Assembly: GCA_025056865.1 (NCBI GenBank)
Contig: JANWVO010000027.1
Location: 62,001 to 126,000 of the forward strand
Direction: 5' to 3'
DNA length: 64,000 bases
DNA from: Bryobacteraceae bacterium
Lineage (GTDB): Bacteria > Acidobacteriota > Terriglobia > Bryobacterales > Bryobacteraceae
Shown: one piece after another, positions 34,009 through 44,834 of the stretch
How positions within the stretch are numbered: position 1 is the first letter of the stretch
Layout: every line of letters begins with the position of its first letter
Program-made: the position numbers and the translations under genes
The notes under the pieces: generated by a model
What the model saw: only the letters and a program-made list of their open reading frames with translations
Told to the model about the DNA's origin: nothing
The model's database searches: none

Positions 34009-34069
34009 TTGACACAATTTTCAAACGAACGTATGATTGAAGCGAACGAATGATTGAAACACCGTTTGA
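34009..34069 (+). promoter_or_regulatory. tetR promoter with overlapping operator-like repeats
   Basis: TTGACA (34009-34014), 17 bases, TATGAT (34032-34037) is a near-consensus sigma-70 promoter. Two direct copies of CGAACG-N-ATGATTGAA lie at 34026-34041 and 34043-34058, with 15 of 16 bases shared. TCAAACG (34021-34027) and CGTTTGA (34063-34069) form an outer dyad. Overlap of these with the -10 box and the start codon suggests autorepression by the TetR protein. Confidence 0.65.
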
Positions 34070-34808
34070 GCGGGGCGCGCCCTTCGCCGGCACGCCTTCA
34101 TCCGGCGAGTCCCGGGCGCGCGCTGCCGCCACCCGCGAGCGCATCCTGGACGCCGCCGAGCGGCTGTTCGCCGAGCACGGGTTCGCCGGAACGTCGCTGC
34201 GGGACATCACCGCCGAGGCGGGCGTGAACCTCGCCGCCGTGAACTACCACTTCGGGTCGAAAGACGAGCTGTTTCTGGCCGTGGTGATCCGGCGGTTCGA
34301 GCCGGTGAACCGGCGGCGGCTGGAGATGCTCGAGCAAGCCGAGCGGCAGGCGGATCCGCCGCGGCTGGAAGACGTGGCGCGGGCCTTTGTGCAGCCGGTG
34401 GTGGAGGCGCGGGACGAGGAAGGCGGCTGGAGCGTTCTGCCCAAGCTGATGGCCCGTGTCGTGGGCGAGCCCGGCGGATGGGCCGAGAAGATCCTGCCGT
34501 TGACGTTCGGGGCGGTGGCGGCAAGATTCCTCGGCTCGCTGGAGCGGGCGCTGCCGGGCGTGCCGAGGGCCGATCTGCTCTGGGGGCTGGTCTTCAGCGC
34601 GGGCGTGCTTTCGCATTACCTGCTGCTCGGCGACCTGATCGGGCGGATCACGGGGCGGTGGATGGAGGAGGCGCAGGCGGCGGAGACTGTGGAGCGGATG
34701 ACGGCCTACATCACGGCCGGCCTGCGCGGGCTCGCCGTGTCGCAGGCGCACGGTGGGCGAGAAAAGACCGGCGGGAAGCGCGGGAAGCAGAAGGGGAAGA
34801 AGAGATGA
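34050..34808 (+). CDS. TetR-family repressor of the efflux operon (CecR-like context)
   Basis: 252 residues. The DNA-binding domain is typical: RERILDAAERLFAEHGFAGT then SLRDITAEAGVNLAAVNYHF and SKDELF. The C-terminal ligand domain includes EEGGWSVLPKLMARVVGEP, as in CecR-like (DUF1956) regulators; this similarity is moderate. The tail is basic (GGKRGKQKGKKR). It is the first gene of the TolC/HlyD/ABC operon, overlapping the next gene by four bases. The predicted transcript starts about 6 bases before the ATG, so the mRNA is nearly leaderless. Confidence 0.87.
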   Translation: MIETPFERGAPFAGTPSSGESRARAAATRERILDAAERLFAEHGFAGTSLRDITAEAGVNLAAVNYHFGSKDELFLAVVIRRFEPVNRRRLEMLEQAERQADPPRLEDVARAFVQPVVEARDEEGGWSVLPKLMARVVGEPGGWAEKILPLTFGAVAARFLGSLERALPGVPRADLLWGLVFSAGVLSHYLLLGDLIGRITGRWMEEAQAAETVERMTAYITAGLRGLAVSQAHGGREKTGGKRGKQKGKKR

Positions 34809-36127
34809 GGCGCGCCATTCTCTGTTTTCCGTTGGCGTTGCTCTGCGCGGCGGGGCAGGAGCCGAGGCGGCTGGCGCTGAGCCTGCGGCAGGCGGTCGAG
34901 ATGGCCACCGCGCCGGGCGGGGCGGCGCGTCTGGAGCTGGCCCGCGAAGCCGCCCGGGCGGCGGAGGCGCGGCAGCGGCAGGCGCTGGCGCCGCTGTTGC
35001 CGAACGTCGATGGCAGCTACACGTTCCGCAGCTTCACCAACAACCTGGCTTCCTTCGGCATTCAGCTTCCTGCCGTGCCGGGCATCGCATTTCCGGTGTT
35101 CGTCGGGCCCATCGAGGTGCAGGACGCGCGCGCCTCGGCTTCGCAGAGCCTGTTTGATCTGGCCGCCATCCGGCGCTGGCAGGCGGCGAAGGCGCACGCG
35201 CGGGCGGCGGAGATGGAGCGCGACGAAGCCCTGCTGAAGACGAAGGGCGCGGTGGCGCGCGCCTACCTGAATGCGCTGCGGGCCGACGCGGCGCTGGAGG
35301 CAGCGCGCGCGAACGTGGCGCTGGCGGAGCGGATTCTGAAGATGGCGCAGTCGCAGAAGGAGGCGGGCACGGGGACGGGCATCGAGGTGACCCGCGCGGC
35401 GGCGGTGCTGGAACAGGAGCGGCAGCGGATGGCCGCAGCGGCGGAAGACCGCGCGGCGGCGCGTCTCGGGTTGTTGCGGGCGATGAATGCGGACCTGGGG
35501 GCGGAGATCGACCTCACCGACCGGCTCGCCTACGCGCCCGCGGAAATCCCGGACCCGGACAAAGCGCTGGAGATTGCGCGCGAGCTGCGGCCGGAGCTGA
35601 GGGCGCAGGCCGAGCGCCTCCGCGCCGCCGAACGCAACGCGTCGGCGGCGAAATGGGAACGGGCGCCGGCGGCGCGCGCCTTCGGCGACTACGGAGTGAT
35701 CGGGCGGACAGGCAGCGTGTATCTGCCGACCCGCACGGCGGGCGTGCAGGTGAGCGTGCCGTTGTGGGACGGCGGGCGGCGCGACGCGCGGCGCGCAGAG
35801 GCGGCTTCGCTGGAACGGGCCGAGGAGATCCGGGCGAGGGATGCCGTGAAGCAGGTGGAGATGGAGATCCGGCTGGCGATCGAGTCGTTGAAGTCGGCGG
35901 AAGCGCAGGTGGCGGCGGCGAGAGAGTCGCTGGCGCAGGCCGAGCGCGAGCTGGAGCAGGCGGAGCGGCGCGTCGCCGCCGGCGTGGCGACGCCGCTGGA
36001 AGTGACCGAAGCGCAGGCACGCGTGGCCCGGGCGCGCGAGGCGGTGGTGGCGGCGACGTTCCGACAGAAGGCGGCGAGGATTGCACTCGGCGAGGCCGCG
36101 GGCAACCTGGATCTGATGCTCGACTGA
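34805..36127 (+). CDS. TolC-family outer-membrane efflux protein
   Basis: 440 residues from ATG 34805 with a signal peptide (MRRAILCFPLALLCAAG). Two outer-membrane-factor repeats are seen: long coiled coils (LARAYLNALRA-like in the first, KSAEAQVAAARESLAQAERE in the second) and a beta segment QVSVPLWDGGRRDARRAEA. The protein should form the trimeric tunnel for the pump encoded next. Position at the head of the structural genes supports this. Confidence 0.87.
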   Translation: MRRAILCFPLALLCAAGQEPRRLALSLRQAVEMATAPGGAARLELAREAARAAEARQRQALAPLLPNVDGSYTFRSFTNNLASFGIQLPAVPGIAFPVFVGPIEVQDARASASQSLFDLAAIRRWQAAKAHARAAEMERDEALLKTKGAVARAYLNALRADAALEAARANVALAERILKMAQSQKEAGTGTGIEVTRAAAVLEQERQRMAAAAEDRAAARLGLLRAMNADLGAEIDLTDRLAYAPAEIPDPDKALEIARELRPELRAQAERLRAAERNASAAKWERAPAARAFGDYGVIGRTGSVYLPTRTAGVQVSVPLWDGGRRDARRAEAASLERAEEIRARDAVKQVEMEIRLAIESLKSAEAQVAAARESLAQAERELEQAERRVAAGVATPLEVTEAQARVARAREAVVAATFRQKAARIALGEAAGNLDLMLD

Positions 36128-36140
36128 AGAGGGACGGAGG

Positions 36141-37313
36141 ATGAAAGCCCGACAGAGGATCGTGCTGGTTGCCGCCGTAGCGGCGGCGGGCATTGCGGCG
36201 TGGCGGCTGATGCGGGACCGCGCGCAGGATAGCGAGCTGCGGCTGAGCGGCAACATCGAGCTGACGGAGATCGCGCTTTCGTTCAAGCTGCCCGGACGGG
36301 TGGAAGAGCTGCTGGTGGACGAGGGCGCCGTGGTCCGCGCGGGGCAGGTGATCGCGCGGCAGGACACGGCGGAACTGGAGCGGCAGCGCGAGAGGGAAGC
36401 CGCGGCGGCGGAAGCCGCCGGGCGCGCCGTGGAGCAGGCGCGTGCGGCCGTGGCGTATCAGGAGAAGGCCCTGCAACAGGAGATCGCGCTGCGGCGGGCG
36501 GAACTGGAGGCTGCGGAAAAGCGGCTGGAGGAGCTGCGCCGCGGAAGCCGGCCGCAGGAGGTGCAGGCGGCCGAGGCGGCGCTGCGCGAGGCGGAAGCGG
36601 CGTTCGCGCTGGCCGAGCGCGACTGGGCGCGCGCGCAGACGCTGCACCGCAACGAAGACATCTCGGCGGCGCAGTATGACCAGTTCCGCACGCGCTTCGA
36701 AGCGTCGCGCGCGGCGCTGGAGCGGGCGCGCGAGCAGGTTTCGCTCGTCCGGGAAGGGCCGCGCCGCGAGCAGGTGGAGCAGCAGGCGGCGGCGGTGGAG
36801 CGGGCGCGCGCCGCGTTGCGTCTGGCTGAAGCGGGAACGATGGAGCTCGAGCGGCGGCGCAGGGAGCTGGCCATGCGGGAGGCGGAGCGCGAGCGGGCGA
36901 AAGCGCAGCTTGCCGTCGTCGAGGTGCAACTGGCCGAGCGGGTGTTGCGGTCCCCGGTGGACGGCATCGTGCTGAGCAAGAGCGCAGAGCGCGGCGAGGT
37001 GGTGGCCGGGGGCGCGACCGTGGTGACCATCGGCGACATGGCGCGGCCGTGGCTGCGCGGCTACATCGGCGAGAGATACCTGGGGCGGGTGAAGCCGGGC
37101 ATGCGCGCCGATGTGCGCACGGACTCGTACCCGGACAGGACCTACCCGGGGAAAGTGACTTTCATTTCTTCGGAGGCGGAGTTCACGCCGAAGCAGATCC
37201 AGACGGAGGAGGAACGGCAGAAGCTCGTCTACCGGATCAAGATCGAGCTGGAAAATCCCCGCCTCGAGCTGAAGCTGAACATGCCCGCCGACGCGGTGCT
37301 GCGGCTGGAGTAG
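36141..37313 (+). CDS. HlyD/YbhG-like membrane fusion protein
   Basis: 390 residues. An N-terminal membrane anchor (LVAAVAAAGIAAWRLM) leads to a biotinyl-lipoyl-like half (LPGRVEELLVDEGAVVRAGQ), a long coiled coil (about residues 80-260), the second half (LRSPVDGIVLSKSAERGEVV) and a beta-barrel end. This is the adaptor between the ABC transporter and the TolC partner. YbhG in E. coli has the same layout and gene order. Confidence 0.87.
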   Translation: MKARQRIVLVAAVAAAGIAAWRLMRDRAQDSELRLSGNIELTEIALSFKLPGRVEELLVDEGAVVRAGQVIARQDTAELERQREREAAAAEAAGRAVEQARAAVAYQEKALQQEIALRRAELEAAEKRLEELRRGSRPQEVQAAEAALREAEAAFALAERDWARAQTLHRNEDISAAQYDQFRTRFEASRAALERAREQVSLVREGPRREQVEQQAAAVERARAALRLAEAGTMELERRRRELAMREAERERAKAQLAVVEVQLAERVLRSPVDGIVLSKSAERGEVVAGGATVVTIGDMARPWLRGYIGERYLGRVKPGMRADVRTDSYPDRTYPGKVTFISSEAEFTPKQIQTEEERQKLVYRIKIELENPRLELKLNMPADAVLRLE

Positions 37314-37318
37314 GCAGG

Positions 37319-38224
37319 ATGATCCGCGCGGAGAACCTGAGCCGGCGGTTCGGAGCGGTGCAGGCGGTGGAGAGCCTGACGCTGGAAGTGCGCCCGGGCG
37401 AGATTTTCGCGCTGGTGGGCCCCGATGGAGCGGGCAAGACGACGGCGCTGCGGCTGCTGGCAGGACTGCTGGACGCGGACGGCGGCCGCGCCGAGATCTG
37501 CGGTTTCGATGTGGCGAAGCAGCCGGATGCGGTGAAAGACCGCATGGGGTACATGGCGCAGCGGTTCGGCCTGTATCAGGACCTGACAGTGGACGAGAAC
37601 ATCGAATTCTTCGGCGAGCTGTTCGGCACCGGGCCGCAGGAGCGCGAGCAACTGGCGGCGCAGCTTCTGGAGATGACGCGGATGGCGGAGTTCCGCAGGC
37701 GGCGGGCCGGGCAGTTGAGCGGCGGGATGAAGCAGAAGCTGGCGCTGATCTGCACGCTGCTGCACCGGCCGCAGGCGCTGCTGCTGGACGAGCCGACCTG
37801 CGGCGTGGATCCGCTGTCGCGGCGCGACTTCTGGCGGATCCTCGAGCGGCTGGCGGCGGAAGGCATGGCCGTGCTGGTTTCGACCGCGTATCTGGACGAG
37901 GCGGAGCGGTGTCCGCGCGCCGGCCTGATGCACCGCGGGCGGCTGGTGTGGAGCGGGCCGCCGGCGGAGATCCGAAACAGAATCGCGCCAACCTGTTTCC
38001 GCGCGGCGGCGGCAGACCGGCGCGCCGCGCGGGCGCGGCTGCTGGCGACGCCTGGCGTGATGGCGGCGGAGCCCGCCGGAGACGCGCTGCACGTTTATCT
38101 GGAAGAGGACGCGCGTCCGGAGGCGGTGGCGGAGAAGTCGGGCATCGGGCTGGAACCGCTGGAGCCGTCGCTGGAGGATGCCTTCATCGCGCTGATCCGC
38201 CGGGAGGAGCGCCGTGCCGCCTGA
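37319..38224 (+). CDS. ABC transporter ATP-binding protein (first YbhF-like half)
   Basis: 301 residues. Walker A is GPDGAGKTT, the signature QLSGGMKQKLALIC, Walker B LLLDEPTCGVDP, and the switch His position reads STAYLDEAE, where STH is usual. That His-to-Ala/Tyr change is shared by one of the two halves in YbhF-type ATPases, so this site may be catalytically weak. The C-terminal 75 residues extend past the ATPase core. It ends 10 bases inside the second ATPase gene. Confidence 0.87.
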   Translation: MIRAENLSRRFGAVQAVESLTLEVRPGEIFALVGPDGAGKTTALRLLAGLLDADGGRAEICGFDVAKQPDAVKDRMGYMAQRFGLYQDLTVDENIEFFGELFGTGPQEREQLAAQLLEMTRMAEFRRRRAGQLSGGMKQKLALICTLLHRPQALLLDEPTCGVDPLSRRDFWRILERLAAEGMAVLVSTAYLDEAERCPRAGLMHRGRLVWSGPPAEIRNRIAPTCFRAAAADRRAARARLLATPGVMAAEPAGDALHVYLEEDARPEAVAEKSGIGLEPLEPSLEDAFIALIRREERRAA

Positions 38225-38963
38225 GGCGCCGATCGTGGAGGTGCGTTCGCTGGTGAAGCGCTTCGGCGCGTTCACGGCGGTGGACCACGTGTCGCTGGAG
38301 ATCGGGCGCGGCGAGATCTTCGGCTTTCTGGGGCCGAATGGCGCGGGCAAGACGACGACCATCCGCATCCTGTGCGGGCTGCTCGAGCCGACGGAGGGGC
38401 TGGCGCGCGTCAACGGCTTCGACGTGGCGCAGGATCCGGAGAGCGTGAAGCACTCGATCGGATACATGTCGCAGAAGTTCTCGCTGTACGACGATCTGAC
38501 GGTGGAAGAGAACCTGGACTTCTTCTGCGGCATCTATGGCGTGCCGAGAGAGCGGCGCGGGGAGCGCAAGGCGTATGCGTTGCGCATGGCGGGGCTCGAG
38601 TCCGAAAGAAGAAGGATGACGCGCGAGCTGGCCGGGGGATGGAAGCAGCGGCTGGCGCTCGGCTGTGCGGTGCTGCATGAGCCGCCGGTGCTGTTCCTGG
38701 ACGAGCCGACGTCGGGCGTGGATCCGATTGCGCGGCGGCGGTTCTGGGACCTGATTTACGAGATGGCGGATGCGGGATCGACGGTGATCGTGTCCACCCA
38801 CTACATGGACGAGGCCGAGTACTGCCGCCGGCTTGCGCTGATGCACCGCGGGCGCGTGGTGGCGCAGGGCGCGCCGGGGGAGCTGCGCGCGCAGTGCGGG
38901 GGAGCGTCGATGGAGGAAGTGTTTGCGGCGTGCATCGAACGCGGGGAGGCTGCGGCACGATGA
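38214..38963 (+). CDS. ABC transporter ATP-binding protein (second YbhF-like half)
   Basis: 249 residues from GTG 38214. Walker A is GPNGAGKTT, the signature loop reads LAGGWKQRLALG (a GGW variant), Walker B is LFLDEPTSGVDP, and the switch is STHYMDEAE with the catalytic His present. In E. coli YbhF both ATPases are in one polypeptide; here they are separate overlapping genes. Probably forms a heterodimer with the preceding protein. Confidence 0.87.
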   Translation: MPPEAPIVEVRSLVKRFGAFTAVDHVSLEIGRGEIFGFLGPNGAGKTTTIRILCGLLEPTEGLARVNGFDVAQDPESVKHSIGYMSQKFSLYDDLTVEENLDFFCGIYGVPRERRGERKAYALRMAGLESERRRMTRELAGGWKQRLALGCAVLHEPPVLFLDEPTSGVDPIARRRFWDLIYEMADAGSTVIVSTHYMDEAEYCRRLALMHRGRVVAQGAPGELRAQCGGASMEEVFAACIERGEAAAR

Positions 38964-40093
38964 ACCGGCGGCGGCTGAAAGCGGTGTTCCGCAAGGAGCT
39001 GCTGCACATCGTGCGCGACTGGCGCAGCCTGGCGATGGCGCTGGCGGTGCCGATGGCGCTGCTGGTGCTGTTCGGCTATGCGTTGACGCTCGACGTGGAC
39101 CGGATCCCGACGGTGGTGTACGACCAGGACGGAACGGCGGAGAGCCGCGGGCTGGCCGAGCGGTTGCGCGGGTCGCGATTCTTCCAGGTGTCCGGCGTGC
39201 GCGGCGGGTACCCGGACGTGGTGCGCGCGCTGGATGAAGGGAGGGCGCTGATGGCGGTGGTGATCCCGCGGGGATACGCGCGGAGCGTCGCGGCGGGCGA
39301 GAGCGCCAAGGTGCAGGTGCTGCTCGATGGCAGCGACTCCAACACGGCGTCGATCGCGGCAGGCTACGCCGAGGCGGTGGTGATGGCGCATTCGATGGAG
39401 CTGCGCCAGAAGTGGCTCGAGCGGCGCGGGGCCGGGAAGCTGGAGCCGCCGGCGGACCTGCGGCCGCGGGTGCTGTACAACAACGCGATGCAGTCGCGCA
39501 ATTTCATCGTGCCCGGGCTGATTGCGGTGATCCTGATGATCATCGCCTCGCTGCTGACCTCGCTCACGGTGGCGAGGGAGTGGGAGAACGGCACGATGGA
39601 ACAGTTGCTGGCGACGCCGCTGCGGCCCGCCGAGCTGCTGCTGGGCAAGCTGGGCGCGTACTTCGTGCTGGGCGTGGCGGACACGGCGATCGCGCTGGTG
39701 CTGGGCGTCGGGATCTTCGGGGTGCCCATGCGGGGCAGTTACCTGCTGCTTGCGCTGACGAGCGGGCTGTTTCTGTTCGGGGCGCTGTGCTGGGGGATTT
39801 TCCTGTCCACGGTGGCGAGATCGCAGTTGCTGGCCTATCAGGCGTCGCTGATTACCAGCTTTCTGCCGTCGTTCCTGCTGAGCGGGTTTGTGTTTGCGAT
39901 TGAGAACATGCCGTTCGTGGTGCAGCAGATTTCGCGGATCGTGCCGGCGCGCTATTTCGTGACGATCCTCCACGGGATCTTCCTGAAAGGAGCCGGGCTG
40001 GAAGTGCTGTGGACGCCGGCGCTGATTCTGCTGGTCTACGCGGGGATCGTGTTCTCGGTGGCGCGGCGGAAGCTGCGCCAGAAGATTGCCTAG
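38960..40093 (+). CDS. ABC-2 type permease (YbhS-like)
   Basis: 377 residues from ATG 38960, overlapping the ATPase stop (ATGA). One N-terminal helix (LAMALAVPMALLVLFGYAL), a large periplasmic domain (about residues 45-170) and five C-terminal helices, with the family hallmark EWENGTMEQLLATPLRPAEL. It is the first of two paralogous permeases that would form the membrane channel or lateral gate. Confidence 0.87.
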   Translation: MNRRRLKAVFRKELLHIVRDWRSLAMALAVPMALLVLFGYALTLDVDRIPTVVYDQDGTAESRGLAERLRGSRFFQVSGVRGGYPDVVRALDEGRALMAVVIPRGYARSVAAGESAKVQVLLDGSDSNTASIAAGYAEAVVMAHSMELRQKWLERRGAGKLEPPADLRPRVLYNNAMQSRNFIVPGLIAVILMIIASLLTSLTVAREWENGTMEQLLATPLRPAELLLGKLGAYFVLGVADTAIALVLGVGIFGVPMRGSYLLLALTSGLFLFGALCWGIFLSTVARSQLLAYQASLITSFLPSFLLSGFVFAIENMPFVVQQISRIVPARYFVTILHGIFLKGAGLEVLWTPALILLVYAGIVFSVARRKLRQKIA

Positions 40094-40128
40094 AAAAAGC
40101 GGGGTCCCTGGAGTCTGATCCCATTCTT

Positions 40129-41280
40129 ATGTGGCAGAGGATCGCGGAAATCGTCAGGAAGGAGTTCCGGCAGGCACTGCGGGAGCCGCGCATGCGGATT
40201 TTCCTGTTCCTGCCGCCGCTGTTGCAGACCATTCTTTTCGGCTTCGCGGTGAATCTCGACGTCGAGCGCGTGAGGCTGGGCTGGATGGACATGGACGGCG
40301 GACCGGCGAGCCGGGAACTGTATCACGCCTTTGCGTCAACGCATGAATTCGAGGTCGTGGCGCGGGCACGGAACGAACGCGAAGCGCAGCAACTGCTGGA
40401 CCGCGGCGACGTGCAGGCGGTTGTCCGCGTGGCGCCGGGCTTCAGCCGCGATGTGGCGGCGCACCGGCAGGGGCAGGTGCAACTGCTGCTGGACGGGACG
40501 AACTCCAACACGGCGTCGATCATCCTCAGCCATGCCACCGGCGTCGTGGCGGGCTTCAACCGGCGGGTGCTACTCGAGCAGCAGAAAGAGCGGCTCGTCG
40601 ACCGGACGCGCGCGGGGGCGGTGCTCGTCAGAATCCCTGGCGTCGAGACGGAGCGGCGCGTCTGGTTCAACCCGGAGCTCAGGAGCCGGAACTACTTCGT
40701 GCCGGGCGTCATCGTGAACGTGCTGACGCTGGTGACGCTGATGCTGACGGCGCTGAGCATCGTCCGCGAGAAGGAGATCGGGACGATGGAACAACTGATG
40801 GTGACGCCGCTGCGGCCGATCGAGCTGATGCTCGGCAAGACGATCCCGTTCGCGCTGGTCGGCATGTTCGACCTGCTGCTGCTGACGGGCGTGGCGCTGG
40901 CGGTGTTCCGCATTCCGCTGGAGGGCAACTTCCTGCTGCTGGCCGGCGCGGGGGCCCTGTTCATCCTTTCGACGCTCGGCATGGGGCTGTTCCTGAGCAC
41001 GGTGAGCCACACGCAGCAGCAGGCGATGATGGCGTCGTTCTTCTTCTTTCAGCCGGCGTTCATGCTGAGCGGGTTCGCGTTCCCGATCCGCAACATGCCG
41101 GAGCCGGTGCAGTGGCTGACGCTTCTGAATCCGTTGCGCTACTTCATGGAGGTCGTGCGGGGCGTTTTCCTGAAGGGAAGCGGCATCGGCCTGCTGTGGC
41201 CGCAACTGGCGGCGCTGGCGGTGATGGGCAGCGCGATTGTGGTGTTCAGCGCGCTGCGGTTCCACAAGCGGCTGGAGTAG
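40129..41280 (+). CDS. ABC-2 type permease (YbhR-like)
   Basis: 383 residues from ATG 40129. It has the same layout as the preceding permease, including LFLPPLLQTILFGFAVNLDV, a periplasmic domain with DGTNSNTASI (DGSDSNTASI in the partner) and EKEIGTMEQLMVTPLRPIEL. It likely pairs with that permease. A 35-bp gap precedes it, the widest in this operon, with no good ribosome site. It is the last gene of the operon. Confidence 0.87.
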   Translation: MWQRIAEIVRKEFRQALREPRMRIFLFLPPLLQTILFGFAVNLDVERVRLGWMDMDGGPASRELYHAFASTHEFEVVARARNEREAQQLLDRGDVQAVVRVAPGFSRDVAAHRQGQVQLLLDGTNSNTASIILSHATGVVAGFNRRVLLEQQKERLVDRTRAGAVLVRIPGVETERRVWFNPELRSRNYFVPGVIVNVLTLVTLMLTALSIVREKEIGTMEQLMVTPLRPIELMLGKTIPFALVGMFDLLLLTGVALAVFRIPLEGNFLLLAGAGALFILSTLGMGLFLSTVSHTQQQAMMASFFFFQPAFMLSGFAFPIRNMPEPVQWLTLLNPLRYFMEVVRGVFLKGSGIGLLWPQLAALAVMGSAIVVFSALRFHKRLE

Positions 41281-41327
41281 TGGAAGGGCCCGTGGCGGAG
41301 GAGGCGGGGGATGTGCCCGAGCGAAGG

Positions 41328-41345
41328 CCCCGGGTGAACCCGGGG
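41328..41345. terminator. Strong GC hairpin between convergent operons
   Basis: CCCCGGG, loop TGAA, CCCGGGG forms a perfect 7-bp stem. It lies between the ends of the efflux operon and manA and could act on both strands. No T-run follows on either side. Confidence 0.4.
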
Positions 41346-41400
41346 AGCGATCCGGTGAAGAATTGCTGCCGCTGGCGGATGCCGGGAAGGACCGGGGGAA

Positions 41401-42643
41401 TCAGAAGAAGGCCGGGCGGGCGCGCCACAGTTCGGCGTGGCTCCGGGAGGTGGCCGTGTAGCTGGTCCCTGCGGCGACGAGCGCTGCCTGGCCGGGGCGG
41501 AGCGGCAGCGTGGTGTTTCCGGCGGCAATGGCCAGGGGGCCTTCGAGCGCGAGCAGGATTTCCGGGCCTGCGGCGGTGCGGGCTGCCGGTGCATCCGCAT
41601 CGAGGCGGAGGACGCTGAGCGCGAATTCCTCGACGGGGGCGGGATAGAGGAACTCGCCGGGGCCGCACGCCGTGCCTTCCATCGGCTGGCAGGGGCCGTC
41701 CTCAAAGCGCACGATGCGGAGCAGCTCGGCCACGTCGACGTGCTTGGGCGTGAGTCCGCCGCGAAGGACGTTGTCCGAGTTGGCCATCAGCTCCACCGTG
41801 GCGCCCTCGAGATAGGCGTGCAGGACGCCGGCGGGCTGGAAGGTTCCCTGCCCGCGGCGCAGGCGCACGAGGTTGAGCAGGAAGATCGAGAAGATGCCGC
41901 GGTCGCGGCGTCCGCCGGGCAGCGGGAATTCGCTGGCGGCGCGGAGGGCCCAGAATCCGGGCGAGTCCTTCGTTGGCTCCGCGCCCTGGCGGATGCGCTC
42001 GAGGAGCGAGTCGAGCAGCTCGTCCACGCGTTCCTGCGGCAAATGCATGACGTGCGTGTAGAGCTCGCGCAGCAGCAGGCTGCGGGCGCGGCGGTCGCCG
42101 CCCGCGGCGCGGACGCGGGCCGGGAAGTCCGGCATGAGGCTCCGCGCCTCGGGCGTGGCGGAAATCCACGCGGCGATCTCTTCGAGGGGGCGGAAGCCGT
42201 GCAGCATCCAGAAATCGCCGAGCACGGCGTGCACTTCGGGCTTGGCGTGGCGGTCGCGGTAGTTGCGATGCGGCGCATGGATGGGAATGCCCATCGCATT
42301 CTCGCGCTCGAAGCCTTCACGCGCCTGCTCTTCGGACGGGTGCACCTGGATGGAAAGCATGCGGCGCGCGTCGAGCAGCTTTAACAGATAGGGCAGGGAA
42401 GGGCCGAAGCGCTCCAGACAGCGCGCGCCGAGCCATTGCAACGGCTGCGAAGCGAGGAGGCGATCCAGCGGGACGGGCCCGGCGGGGGTCTCCGCGGTGG
42501 CGGGCGCTTTCGGGTGCGCGCCGTACCAGAGTTCGGCAAAAGGGCGCTGCTCCGGGTTGGCGATGCCCAGCAGCGCGGGCAGCCGCTCCGTGCCGCCCCA
42601 CTCGTAGTGCTGGACAGACGGGCGGATGAGAACGAGCGCGGGC

Positions 42644-42651
<8 letters not shown>
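41401..42651 (-). CDS. manA: Mannose-6-phosphate isomerase, type I
   Basis: 416 residues from ATG 42651. Type I zinc-site segments are present: LLKLLDARRMLSIQVHP (Gln and His ligands), HAKPEVHAVL (Glu) and PAGVLHAYLEGATVELM (His). It interconverts mannose-6-phosphate and fructose-6-phosphate. Its start lies inside the last codons of the upstream phosphomannomutase gene (8-base overlap). The two would supply mannose-1-phosphate for GDP-mannose and surface polysaccharide. Confidence 0.88.
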
Positions 42652-44281
<1,630 letters not shown>

Positions 44282-44360
44282 GGCAAGGTCCTCCCGGCGG
44301 GCATCTGAAATCTGAGCATAGCGGAGCGGGGAGGCGGCGCACACAACCGCGGCAAGAGGG

Positions 44361-44738
44361 TCAGCGGCTCCAGGGGCGCTGCTGCACTGCGGCGCCTGCA
44401 AGCACGGCCGCCGGATAGAGGAGCAGAAGAAGCAGAAGCCTTCCGGCGCCCTCCTGGCCGAGACTGGAGAGCGCGTAGAAAAGACCGAGGGTCTCGCCCC
44501 ACACGATGAGATAGAGAGCGTGTTTCCAGGGGCGCTCTGGTGCGATCCTTGCGACTGTCCAGCCGCCGGCAGCCGACCAGACAAAATTCAATCCGACCAG
44601 CAGGGCGCCCAGCCAGGCGGCAGGCTGGCCGCTGGAGAAATCCGCCGGAGAGATCCGGCTGAGGATCATTTCGCTGATCACGACGAGCGCCTGGATCAGC
44701 AGCCAGGCAGCCAGCACTACACCGAGACTGCGCCACAC
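44361..44738 (-). CDS. Small integral membrane protein of unknown function
   Basis: 125 residues with four predicted membrane helices (VVLAAWLLIQALVVISEMIL, LGALLVGLNFVWSAAGG, ALYLIVWGETLGLFYAL and LLLLLLLYPAAVLAGAAV). No motif is recognised. It lies 79 bp upstream of manB on the same strand, so it might be co-transcribed. It diverges from the DUF2752 gene. Confidence 0.6.
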   Translation of the reverse strand: MWRSLGVVLAAWLLIQALVVISEMILSRISPADFSSGQPAAWLGALLVGLNFVWSAAGGWTVARIAPERPWKHALYLIVWGETLGLFYALSSLGQEGAGRLLLLLLLYPAAVLAGAAVQQRPWSR

Positions 44739-44834
44739 GGGGCAGAGTGTAACGCCGGGGGCGGAAGGAAGTCAAAAGAGAGGCCGCGTGCGGGGAAAGG
44801 AAGAGGCCGCGGTTCCTGCTATGCTGCAACGGGA

